NCBI RefSeq assembly: GCF_029227915.1
Contig: NC_079885.1
Coordinates: forward strand, 3,844,001-3,908,000
Source: Hydractinia symbiolongicarpus
Taxonomy: Eukaryota; Cnidaria; Hydrozoa; Anthoathecata; Hydractiniidae
DNA: 64,000 bases
Direction of reading: 5' to 3'
Of this stretch, positions 1 to 12,100 are shown one piece after another. The position numbers were made by a program, and so were the translations under genes. Each line of letters opens with the position of its first letter. Position 1 is the first letter of the stretch. The notes beneath the pieces are model-generated. The model had not been told where the DNA came from. It did not search any database and was given only the letters and a program-made list of their open reading frames with translations.

Positions 1-251
1 CTTGGGTCTAATTGTCTCACTTATCACATTTATAAAGTCACAGTCCAAAATCAGTTCAATTAAGTCCCACAGTCAATCGTTTCACTGTTAAAAGCGATAC
101 AACCTAGTATTATCAGAAAAACATCGCTAAATGCATGTTGGTGCGAATATGTGACGCAACCGTTGTAACACAAACGGACTGATACTGTTAGAAAGTCATT
201 GAAATGTAGTTTTTGAAACTGTCTCTATATCTTCAACGCGCGCTAACAGCC
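1..251. repeat. Partial monomer at the left window edge
   Basis: The window opens inside a monomer at about consensus position 122 (CTTGGGTCTAATTGTCTCAC) and reaches the first complete anchor at 252. Its AAATGCATGTTGGTGCG segment closely matches 2735-2760 and 6830-6855, so it belongs to the local 2.4-7.0 kb family rather than to an exact copy of the adjacent trimer. Nothing other than satellite sequence is present. Confidence 0.9.
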
Positions 252-2403
252 AGGATTGGTCCCACAGTAAAAAAAGATTATTTATCTAAATTTTTAAATG
301 AAGCGCTCCATACAGCGACCAGTGTAATCGCTGAGTTCCGGCAATCATGTCAAATTAAGAAGACAGTTACTTCTTGGGGTCCAGTTGGCTCACTTATCAC
401 ATTTATAAGGTCACAGTCCAAAGTTACTTCAATTATGTCCCAGAGTCACTCGTTTCACTGTTAAAAGCGATACAACTTAGTAATATCGCAAAAAAATCAC
501 TAAATACATGTTGTTACGAATATGTGACGAAACCGTTGTAACTCAAGCGGATTGATGCCGTTAGAAAGTCATTGAAATGCAGTTTTTAAAACTGCCTCTA
601 ATTCTTCAGCGCGTGATAACGCCTAGGATTGGTCCCACAGCAAGGAATGACTTATTTATCTAAATTTTTAAATGAAGTGCTGCCACAGCGCCCAGTGTAA
701 CCGCTCAGTTCCAGCAATCATGTCAAATTAAGATAAATGTTCTTTCTTGCAGTCCAATTGTCTCACTTATCAAATTGATAAGGTCACAGTGCAAGATCAG
801 TTCAATTAAGTCCCACAGTCAATCGTTTCACTGCTAAAAGCGATGCAACTTAGTAATATCGGAAGAAAATCGCTGAATACATGTTGCTACGAATATGTGA
901 CGAAACCGTTGTAACTCAAGCGGATTGCCACCGTTAGAAAGTCAATGAAATGTAGTTTTTAAACATGTTTCTCTTTCTTCAGCACGCGCTAACGGCTAGG
1001 ATTGGTCCCACAGTACAAAATGACTTATTTATCTAAACTTTTAAATAAAGCTATACCACAGCGCCCAGCGAAATCAGTAAGTTCCAGCAGTCATGTCAAA
1101 TTTAGAAGAATGTTATTTCTTGGGTCCAATTGTCTCACTTATCACATTTATAAGGTCACAGTCCAAAATCAGTTCAATTAAGTCCCACAGTCAATTGTTT
1201 CACTGTTAAAAGCGATACAACCTAGTATTTTCAGAAAAATATCGCTAAACACATGTTGGTACGAATATGTGACGCAACCGTTGTAACTCAAACGGACTGA
1301 TACCCTTAGAAAGTCATTGAAATGTAGTTTTTGAAACTGTCTCTATATCTTCAACGCGCGCTAACAGCCAGGATTGGTCCCACAGTAAAAAAAGATTATT
1401 TATCTAAATTTTTAAATGAAGCGCTCCATACAGCGACCAGTGTAATCGCTGAGTTCCGGCAATCATGTCAAATTAAGAAGACAGTTACTTCTTGGGGTCC
1501 AGTTGGCTCACTTATCACATTTATAAGGTCACAGTCCAAAGTTACTTCAATTATGTCCCAGAGTCACTCGTTTCACTGTTAAAAGCGATACAACTTAGTA
1601 ATATCGCAAAAAAATCACTAAATACATGTTGTTACGAATATGTGACGAAACCGTTGTAACTCAAGCGGATTGATGCCGTTAGAAAGTCATTGAAATGCAG
1701 TTTTTAAAACTGCCTCTAATTCTTCAGCGCGTGATAACGGCTAGGATTGGTCCCACAGCAAGGAATGACTTATTTATCTAAATTTTTAAATGAAGTGCTG
1801 CCACAGCGCCCAGTGTAACCGCTCAGTTCCAGCAATCATGTCAAATTAAGATAAATGTTCTTTCTTGCAGTCCAATTGTCTCACTTATCAAATTGATAAG
1901 GTCACAGTGCAAGATCAGTTCAATTAAGTCCCACAGTCAATCGTTTCACTGCTAAAAGCGATGCAACTTAGTAATATCGGAAGAAAATCGCTGAATACAT
2001 GTTGCTACGAATATGTGACGAAACCGTTGTAACTCAAGCGGATTGCCACCGTTAGAAAGTCAATGAAATGTAGTTTTTAAACATGTTTCTCTTTCTTCAG
2101 CACGCGCTAACGGCTAGGATTGGTCCCACAGTACAAAATGACTTATTTATCTAAACTTTTAAATAAAGCTATACCACAGCGCCCAGCGAAATCAGTAAGT
2201 TCCAGCAGTCATGTCAAATTTAGAAGAATGTTATTTCTTGGGTCCAATTGTCTCACTTATCACATTTATAAGGTCACAGTCCAAAATCAGTTCAATTAAG
2301 TCCCACAGTCAATTGTTTCACTGTTAAAAGCGATACAACCTAGTATTTTCAGAAAAATATCGCTAAACACATGTTGGTACGAATATGTGACGCAACCGTT
2401 GTA
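195..2403. repeat. Trimer higher-order repeat pair, 1118-bp period
   Basis: Bases from about 195 to 1285 recur at about 1313 to 2403 with a shift of 1118 bp, which is three monomers (anchors 252/625/998 and 1370/1743/2116). The copies are almost identical by eye; I noted one substitution, GCCTAGG near 621 against GGCTAGG near 1739. Similarity falls off at both ends: GTAACTC against GTAACAC at the right, and several differences left of 195. Neighbouring monomers within one trimer differ much more from each other than the two trimers do. That is the definition of a higher-order repeat and implies recent unequal exchange. The last monomer contains the unusual ACACATGTTGG variant, which also recurs near 5340, 6465 and 7955. 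Confidence 0.9.
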
Positions 2404-5400
2404 ACACAAACGGACTGATACCGTTAGAAAGTCATTGAAATGTAATTTTTGAAACTGTCTGTAATTCTTCAACGCGCGCTAACGGCTAGGATTGGTCCAA
2501 CCGTAAGAAATGACTTATTTATCTAAATTTTGAAATGAAGCGCTTTCACAACACCCAGTGAAGTCGGTTAATTCCACCAATCATGTCAAATTAAGAAGAA
2601 TGTTATTTCTTGGGTCTAATTGTCTCACTTATCACATTTTTAAAGCCACAGTCCAAAATCAGTTCAATTAAGTCCCACAGTCAATCGTTTCACTGTTAAA
2701 AGCGATACAACCTAGTATTATCAGAAAAACTTCGCTAAATGCATGTTGGTGCGAATATGTGACGCAACCGTTGTAACACAAACGGACTGATACTGTTAGA
2801 AAGTCATTGAAATGTAGTTTTTGAAACTGACTCTATATCTTCAACGCGCGCTAACAGCCAGGATTGGTCCCACAGTAAAAAAAGATTATTTATCTAAACT
2901 TTTAAATAAAACGCTACCAGAACGCCCAGCGAAATCGTTAAATTCCAGCAATCATGTCAAATTAAGAAGACTGTTATTCCTTTGGTCCAGTTGTCTCATT
3001 TATCATATTTATCAGGTCAAAGTCCAAAATCAGTTCAATTAAGTCCTACAGTCAATCCTTTCACTGTTAAAAGCGATGCAACCTAGTAAAATCAGAAACA
3101 TATCGCTAAATACATGTTCGTACGAATGTGTGACGCAACCCTTGTAATTGAAACGGACTGATACCGTTAGAAAGTCAATGAAATGTAGTTTTTGAAAATG
3201 TTTCTATTTCTTCAGCGCGTGCTAACGGCTAGGATTGGTCCCACTGTACAAAATGACTTATTTATCTAAACTTTTAAATAAAGCGCTACCACAGCGCACA
3301 GTGAAATCGGTAAATTCCAGCCATCATGTCAAGGTAAGAAGAATGTTCTTTCTTGGGTCCAATTGTCTCACTTATCCCATTTATAAGGTCACAGTCCAAA
3401 ATCAGTTCAATTAAGTCCAACAGTCAACCGTTTCACTGTTAAAAGCGATCCAACCTAGTAATATCCGAATACTACCGCTAAATACATGTTGGTACGAATA
3501 TGTGACGCAACCGTTGTAACTCAAACGAATTTATACCGCCAGAAAGTCAATGAAATGTAGTCTTTGAAACTGTTCCTATTTATTCAGCGCGTGCTAACGG
3601 CCAGGATTGGTCCCACAGTAAAAAATGACTTAATTTGTATAAATTTTTAAGTGAAGCGCTACCATAGGGCCGAGTGTAATCGCTGAATTCCGGCAATCAT
3701 GTCAAGCTAAGAAGAATGTTATTCTTTGGAGTCCAATTGGATCATTTATCACATTTATAAGGTCACAGTACAGAATCACTTCAATTAAGTCCCACAGTCA
3801 ATCGTTTCACTGTCAAAAGCAATACAACTTAGTAATATCGGAAAAAAATTACTAAGTACATGTTGGTACGAATACGTGACGCAACCGATGTAACTTAAGC
3901 GGACTGATATCGTTAGAAAGTCATTGAAATGTAGTTTTTCAAACTGCCTCTATTTCTTCAACGCGCGCTAATGGCCAGGATTGGTCCCACAGTAAGAAAT
4001 GACTTATATATCTAAATTTTTAAATGAAGTACTACCACAGCGCCCAGTGAAGTAGGTAAATTCCAACAATCATGTCAAATTAAGAAAAATGTTATTTCTT
4101 GGGTCCAACTGTCTCATTTATCACATTTATGAGGTCAAAGTCCAAAATCAGTTCAACTAAGTCCCACCGTCAATCCTTTCACTGTTAAAAGCGATGCAAC
4201 CTAGTAAAATCAGAAAAAATATCGCTAAATACATGTTTGTACGAATATGTGACGCAACCGTTGTAATTGAAACGGACTGAGACCGTTAGAAAGTCAATGG
4301 AATGTAGTTTTTAAAACTGTCTCTCTTTCTTCAGCGTGCGCTAACAGCTAGGATTGGTCCCACCGTAAAAAATGACTTATTTATCTAAATTTTGAATTGA
4401 AGCGGTACCACAACGCCCAGTGAAGTCGGTTAATTCCAGCAATCATGTCAAATTAAGAAGAATGTTATTTCTTGGGTCCAATTGTCTCACTCATCACATA
4501 TATAAGGTCACAGTCCAAAATCAGTTCAATTAAGTCCCACATTCAATTGTTTCACTGTTAAAAGCGATACAATCTAGTATTATCAGAAAAATATCGCTAA
4601 ATACATGTTGATACGAATATGGGACGCAACCGTTGTAGCACAAACCGACTGATACCGTTAGAAAGTCATTGAAATGTAGTTTTTGAAACTGTCTCTATAT
4701 CTTCAACGCGCCCTAACAGCCAGAATTGGTCCCACACTATAAAAAGATTATTTATCTAAATTTTTAAATGAAGTGCTGCCACAGCGCCCAGTGTAACCGC
4801 TCAGTTCCAGCAATCATGTCAAATTAAGATAAATGTTCTTTCTTGCAGTCCAATTGTCTCACTTATCAAATTGATAAGGTCACAGTGCAAGATCAGTTCA
4901 ATTAAGTCCCACAGTCAATCGTTTCACTGTTAAAAGCGATGCAACTTAGTAATATCGGAAGAAAATCGCTGAATACATGTTGCTACGAATATGCGACGAA
5001 ACCGTTGTAACTCAAGCGGATTGCCACCGTTACAAAGTCAATGAAATGTAGTTTTTGAACATGTTTCTCTTTCTTAAGCACGCGCTAACGGCTAGGATTG
5101 GTCCCACAGTACAAAATGACTTATTTATCTAAACTTTTAAATAAAGCTATACCACAGCGCCCAGCGAAATCGGTAAATTCCAGCAGTCATGTCAAATTTA
5201 GAAGAATGTTATTTCTTGGGTCCAATTGTCTCACTTATCACATTTATAAGGTCACAGTCCAAAATCAGTTCAATTAAGTCCCACAGTCAATTGTTTCACT
5301 GTTAAAAGCGATACAACCTAGTATTTTCAGAAAATTATCGCTAAACACATGTTGGTACGAATATGTGACGCAACCGTTGTAACACAAACGGACTGATACC

Positions 5401-5630
5401 GTTAGAAAGTCATTGAAATGTAGTTTTTGAAACTGTCTCTATATCTTCAACGCGCGCTAACAGCCAGGATTGGTCCCACAGTAAAAAAAGATTATTTATC
5501 TAAATTTTTAAATGAAGCGCTCAATACAGCGACCAGTGTAATGGCTGAGTTCCAGCAATCATGTCAAATTAAGAAGACAGTTACTTCATGGGGTCCAGTT
5601 GGCTCACTTATCACATTGATAAGGTCACAG

Positions 5631-6370
5631 TGCAAGATCAGTTCAATTAAGTCCCACAGTCAATCGTTTTACTGTTAAAAGCGATGCAACTTAGTAATAT
5701 CGGAAGAAAATCGCTGAATACATGTTGCTACGAATATGCGACGAAACCGTTGTAACTCAAGCGGATTGCCACCGTTACAAAGTCAATGAAATGTAGTTTT
5801 TGAACATGTTTCTCTTTCTTCAGCACGCGCTAACGGCTAGGATTGGTCCCACAGTACAAAATGACTTATTTATCTAAACTTTTAAATAAAGCTATACCAC
5901 AGCGCCCAGCGAAATCGGTAAATTCCAGCAGTCATGTCAAATTTAGAAGAATGTTATTTCTTGGGTCCAATTGTCTCACTTATCACATTTATAAGGTCAC
6001 AGTGCAAGATCAGTTCAATTAAGTCCCACAGTCAATCGTTTCACTGTTAAAAGCGATGCAACTTAGTAATATCGGAAGAAAATCACTGAATACATGTTGC
6101 TACGAATATGCGACGAAACCGTTGTAACTCAAGCGGATTGCCACCGTTACAAAGTCAATGAAATGTAGTTTTTGAACATGTTTCTCTTTCTTCAGCACGC
6201 GCTCACGGCTAGGATTGGTCCCACAGTACAAAATGACTTATTTATCTAAACTTGTAAATAAAGCTATACCACAGCGCCCAGCGAAATCGGTAAATTCCAG
6301 CAGTCATGTCAAATTTAGAAGAATGTTATTTCTTGGGTCCAATTGTCTCACTTATCACATTTATAAGGTC
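5631..6370. repeat. Single-monomer tandem duplication (372 bp)
   Basis: TGCAAGATCAGTTCAATTAA and the following sequence at 5631 recur at 6003, exactly 372 bp later. The similarity runs on through the GAAGAAAATC and ATATGCGACGAAACC variants to about 6370. The two copies are nearly identical; differences include GCTAACGG against GCTCACGG, and TTTTAAATAAAG against TTGTAAATAAAG. Monomers further away are clearly more different, so this looks like a recent one-monomer gain. The left junction falls inside a monomer, near 5600, where B-type sequence (GGTCCAGTTGGCTCAC) changes to this variant. Confidence 0.8.
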
Positions 6371-6490
6371 ACAGTCCAAAATCAGTTCAATTAGGTCCCA
6401 CAGTCAATTGTTTCACTGTTAAAAGCGATACAACCTAGTATTTTCAGAAAAATATCGCTAAACACATGTTGGTACGAATATGTGACGCAA

Positions 6491-6580
6491 CCGTTGTAAC
6501 ACAAACGGACTGATACCGTTAGAAAGTCATTGAAATGTAATTTTTGTAACTGTCTGTAATTCTTCAACGCGCGCTAACGG
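6491..6580. promoter_or_regulatory. Cluster of AACGG/CCGTT motifs, example of a per-monomer element
   Basis: In this monomer CCGTT lies at 6491-6495, AACGG at 6504-6508, CCGTT at 6516-6520 and AACGG at 6576-6580, just before the next anchor. Successive pairs form imperfect dyads with 7-8 bp between the arms. The same arrangement recurs in many monomers, sometimes with one site lost, for example CCGCTG, AAGCGG or CCGCCAG in some lineages. YAACGG resembles the core recognised by MYB-type DNA-binding domains; that is general knowledge of the family. Any real binding here is inference, and no protein is identified. Confidence 0.35.
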
Positions 6581-9190
6581 CTAGGATTGGTCCAACCGCA
6601 AGAAATGACTTATTTATGTAAATTTTGAAATGAAGCGCTTTCACAACACCCAGTGAAGTCGGTTAATTCCAGCAATCATGTCAAATTAAGAAGAATGTTA
6701 TTTCTTGGGTCTAATTGTCTCACTTATCACATTTATAAAGTCACAGTCCAAAATCAGTTCAATTAAGTCCCACAGTCAATCGTTTCACTGTTAAAGGCGA
6801 TACAACCTAGTATTATCAGAAAAACATCGCTAAATGCATGTTGGTGCGAATATGTGACGCAACCGTTGTAACACAAACGGACTGATACTGTTAGAAAGTC
6901 ATTGAAATGTAGTTTTTGAAACTGTCTCTATATCTTCAACGCGCGCTAACGGCCAGGATTGGTCCCATAGTGAAAAAAGACTTATTTATCTAAATTTTTA
7001 AATGAAGTGCTCCAAAAAGCGACCAGTGTAATCGCTGTGTTCCGGCAATCATGTCAAATTAAGAAGAATGTTATTTCTTGGGGTCCAGTTGGCTCACTTA
7101 TCACTTTTATATGGTCACAGTCCAAAGTTACTTCAATTATGTCCCAGAGTCACTTGTTTCACTGTTAAAAGCGATACAACTTAGTAATATCGCAAAAAAA
7201 TCACTAAATACATGTTGCTACGAATATGTGACGAAACCTTTGTAACTCAAGCGGATTGATACCGTTAGAAAGTCATTGAAATGCAGTTTTTAAAACTGTT
7301 TCTAATTCTTCAGCGCGTGATAACGGCTAGGATTGGTCCCACAGCAAGGAATGACTTATTTATCTAAATTTTTAAATGAAGTGCTGCCACAGCGCCCAGT
7401 GTAACCGCTGAGTTCCAGCAATCATGTCAAATTAAGATAAATGTTCTTTCTTGCAGTCCAATTGTCTCACTTATCAAATTGATAAGGTCACAGTGCAAGA
7501 TCAGTTCAATTAAGTCCCACAGTCAATCGTTTCACTGTTAAAAGCGATGCAACTTAGTAATATCGGAAGAAAATCGCTGAATACATGTTGCTACGAATAT
7601 GCGACGAAACCGTTGTAACTCAAGCGGATTGCCACCGTTAGAAAGTCAATGAAATGTAGTTTTTGAACATGTTTTTCTTTCTTCAGCACGCGCTAACGGC
7701 TAGGATTGGTCCCACAGTACAAAATGACTTATTTATCTAAACTTTTAAATAAAGCTATACCACAGCGCCCAGCGAAATCAGTAAATTCCAGCAGTCATGT
7801 CAAATTTAGAAGAATGTTATTTCTTGGGTCCAATTATCTCACTTATCACATTTATAAGGTCACAGTCCAAAATCAGTTCAATTGAGTCCCACAGTCAATT
7901 GTTTCAGTGTTAAAAGCGATACAACCTAGTATTTTCAGAAAAATATCGCTAAACACATGTTGGTACGAATATGTGACGCAACCGTTGTAACACAAACGGA
8001 CTGATACCGTTAGAAAGTCATTGAAATGTAATTTTTGAATTGTCTGTAATTCTTCAACGCGCGCTAACAGCCAGGAGTGGTCCCACAGTAAAAAACGATT
8101 ATTTATCTAAATTTTTAAATGAAGCGCTCCATACAGCGACCAGTGTAATCGCTGAGTTCCAGCAATCATGTCAAATTAAGAAGACAGTTACTTCTTGGGG
8201 TCCAGTTGTCTCATTTATCACATTTATAAGGTCACAGTCCAAAGATACTTCAATTATGTCCCAGAGTCACTCGTTTCACTGTTAAAAGCGATACAACTTA
8301 GTAATATCGCAAAAAAATCACTAAATACATGTTGCTACGAATATGTGACGAAACCGTTGTAACTCAAGCGGATTGATACCGTTAGAAAGTCATTGAAATG
8401 CAGTTTTTAAAACTGTCTCTATTTCCTCAGCGCGCGATAACGGCTAGGATTGGTCCCACAGCAAGGAATGACTTATTTATCTAAATTTTTAAATGAAAAG
8501 CTGCCACAGCGCCCAGTGTAATCGCTGAGTTCCGGCAATCATGTCAAATTAAGAAGAATGTTATTCTTTGGAGTCCAATTGGCTCATTTATCACATTTAT
8601 AAGGTCACAGTCCAAAATCATTTCAATTAAGTCCCACAGTCAATCGTTTCACTGTTAAAAGCGATACAACTTAGTAATATCGGAAAAAAATCACTAAATA
8701 CATGTAGGTACGAACATGTGACGCAACCGTTGTAACTCATACGGATTGACACCGCAAGAAAGTCGATGAAATGTAGTTTTTTAAAATGTTTCTATTTCTT
8801 CAACGCGCGCTAACGGCTAGGATTGGTTCCACAGTACAAAATGACTTATTTATCTAAACTTTTAAATAAAACGCTACCAGAGCGCCCAGCGAAATCGGTA
8901 AATTCCAGCAATCATGTCAAATTAAGAAGACTGTTATTCCTTTGGTCCAGTTGTCTCATTTATCATATTTATCAGGTCAGAGTCCAAAATCAGTTCAATT
9001 AAGTCCTACAGTCAATCCTTTCACTGTTAAAAGCGATGCAACCTAGTAAAATCAGAAACATATCGCTAAATACATGTTCGTACGAATGTGTGACGCAACC
9101 CTTGTAATTGAAACGGACTGATACCGTTAGAAAGTCAATGAAATGTAGTTTTTGAAAATGTTTCTATTTCTTCAGCGCGTGCTAACGGCT

Positions 9191-12100
9191 AGGATTGGTC
9201 CCACAGTACAAAATGACTTATTTATCTAAACTTTTAAATAAAGCGCTACCACAGCGCCCAGTGAAATCGGTAAATTCCAGCAATCATGTCAAGGTGAGAA
9301 GAATGTTCTTTCTTGGGTCCAATTGTCTCACTTATCCCATTTATAAGGTCACAGTCCAAAATCAGTTCAATTAAGTCCCACAGTCAACCGTTTCACTGTT
9401 AAAAGCGATCCAACCTAGTAATATCCGAATACTACCGCTAAATACATGTTGGTACGAATATGTGACGCAACCGTTGTAACTCAAACGAATTTATACCGCC
9501 AGAAAGTCAATGAAATGTAGTCTTTGAAACTGTTCCTATTTATTCAGCGCGTGCTAACGGCCAGGATTGGTCCCACAGTAAAAAATGACTTATTTTATAT
9601 AAATTTTTAAGTGAAGCGCTACCATAGGGCCGAGTGTAATCGCTGAATTCCAGCAATCATGTGAAATTAAGAAGAATGTTATTCCTTGGAGTCCAATTGG
9701 CTCATTTATCACATTTATAAGGTCACAGTACAGAATCACTTTAATTTAGTCCCACAGTCAATCGTTTCACTGTCAAAAGTAATACAACTTAGTAATATCA
9801 GAAAAAAATCACTAAGTACATGTTGGTACGAATACGTGACGCAACCGATGTAAATTAACCGGATTGACACCGTTAGGAATTCATTAAAATGTAGTTTTTA
9901 AAAATGTTTCTATTTCTTCAGCGCGTGCTAACGGCCAGGATTGGTCCCACAGTACAAAATGACTTATTTATCTAAACTTTTAAATAAAGCGCTACCACAG
10001 CGCCCAGTGAAATCGGTAAATTCCAGCAATCATGTCAAATTAAGAAGAATGTTATTTTTTGGGTCCAATTGTCTCACTTATCACATTTAGAAAGTCACAG
10101 TCCAAAATCAGTTCAATTAAGTCCCACAGTCAATCGTTTCACTGTTAAAAGCGATGCAACCTACTAATATCCGAATTCTACCGCTAAATACATGTTGGTC
10201 CAAATATGTGACGCAACCGTTGTAACTCAAACGGATTTATACCGCCAGAAAATCAATGAAATGTAGTCTTTGAAACTGTTCCTATTTATTCAGCGCGTGC
10301 TAACGGCCAGGATTGGTCCCACAGTAAAAAATGACTTATTTTATATAAATTTTTAAGTGAAGCGCTACCATAGGGCCGAGTGTAATCGCTGAATTCCGGC
10401 AATCATGTCAAGCTAAGAAGAATGTTATTCTTTGGAGTCCAATTGGCTCATTTATCACATTTATAAGGTCACAGTACAGAATCACTTCAATTAAGTCCCA
10501 CAGTCAATCGTTTCACTTTCAAAAGCAATACAACTTAGTAATATCGGAAAAAAATCACTAAGTACATGTTGGTACGAATACGTGAAGCAACCGATGTAAC
10601 TAAAGCGGACTGATATCGTTAGAAAGTCATTGAAAGGTAGTTTTTCAAACTGCCTCTATTTCTTCAACGCGCGCTAACAGCCAGGATTGGTCCCACAGTA
10701 AGAAATGACTTATATATCTAAATTTTTAAATGAAGTACTACCACTGCGCCCAGTGAAGTAGCTAAATTCCAACAATCATGTCAAATTAAGAAGAATGTTA
10801 TTTCTCGGGTCCAATTGTCTCATTTATCACATTTATAAGGTCACAGTCCAAAATCAGTTCAATTAAGTCCCACAGTCAATCGTTTCACTGTTAAAATCGA
10901 CACAACCTAGTATTACCAGAAAAAAATCACTAAGTACATGTTGGTACGAATACGTGACGCAACCGATGTAACTTGAGCGTATTGACACCGTTAGAAAGTC
11001 AATGAAATGTAGTTTTTGAAAAAGTTTCTATTTCTTCAGCGCGTGCTAACGGCTAGGATTGGTCCCACAGTACAAAATGATTTATTTATCTAAACTTTTA
11101 AATAAAGCGCTACCACAGCGCGAGTGAAATCGGTAAATTCCAGCAATCATGTCAAATTAAGAAGAATGTTATTTCTTGGGTCCAATTGTCTCACTTATCA
11201 CATTTATAAATTCACAGTCTAAAATCAGTTCAATTAAGTCCCATAGTCAATTGTTTCATTGTTAAAAGAGATACAACCTAGTATTACCAGAAAAATATCT
11301 CTAAATACATGTTGGTACGATTATGTGACGCAACTGTTGTAACTCAAACGGACTGATACCGTTAGAAAGTCATTGAAATGTAGTTTTTAAACTGCCTCTA
11401 TTTTTTCAACGCGCGCTAACGGCCAGGATTGGTCCCACAGTAAAAAAAGGCTTATTTATCTAAATTTTTAAATGAAGTGCTCCAAACAGCGACCAGTGTA
11501 ATCGCTGAGTTGCGGCAATCATGTCAAATTAAGAAGAATGTCATTTCTTGGGGTCCAGTTGCCTCACTTATCACATTAAGGAGATCAAAGTCCAAAATCA
11601 GTTCAATTAAGGCCCACAGTCAACCGTTTCACTGTTAAAAGCGATCCAACCTAGTAATATCCGAATACTACCGCTAAATACATGTTGGTACGAATATGTG
11701 ACGCAACCGTTGTAACTCAAACGGATTTATACCGCCAGAAAGTCAATGAAATGTAGTCTATGAAACTGTTCCTATTTAATCAGCGCGTGCTAACGGCCAG
11801 GATTGGTCCCACAGTAAAAAATGACTTATTTTATATAAATTTTTAAGTGAAGCGCTATCATAGGGACGAGTGTAATCGCTGAATTCCAGCAATTATGTGA
11901 AATTAAGAAGAATGTTATTCCTTGGAGTCCAATTGGATCATTTATCACATTTATAAGGTCACAGTACAGAATCACTTCAATTTAGTCCCACAGTCAATCG
12001 TTTCACTGTCAAAAGTAATACAACTTAGTAATATCGGAAAAAAATCACTAAGTACATGTTGGTACGAATACGTGACGCAACCGATGTAACTTAAGCGGAT

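Larger units (their letters stand above)
2488..9190. repeat. Mixed-lineage satellite segment with long-range echoes
   Basis: The monomer anchors are 2488, 2860, 3231, 3603, 3977, 4350, 4722, 5094, 5466, 5839, 6211, 6583, 6955, 7329, 7702, 8073, 8446 and 8819. No single short HOR dominates. Instead, blocks match at long offsets. About 1790-2400 matches 4768-5380 (shift 2978, 8 monomers). About 2340-2860 matches 6435-6955 (about 4095, 11 monomers). About 2890-3600 matches 8850-9560 (5960, 16 monomers), sharing the rare TACGAATGTGTGACGCAACC variant at 3121 and 9081. This suggests an older, larger repeat unit now broken up by later exchanges. There is no gene or other element here. Confidence 0.8.

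Noticed and set aside
213-464. Open frame of 83 codons, also present at 1331-1582 and in similar form at 5427-5678 and 8040-8285
   Set aside because: It begins at TTG, is shorter than one monomer, and exists only because a few monomers happen to lack a stop there. Equivalent positions in most other monomers are interrupted. The repetition reflects the satellite, not a conserved protein.
6485-6525. CENP-B box in the conserved block (AACTCAAACGG region)
   Set aside because: The known core NTTCGNNNNANNCGGGN is not met. CGG and one A can be aligned, but TTCG and the fourth G are missing in the versions inspected.
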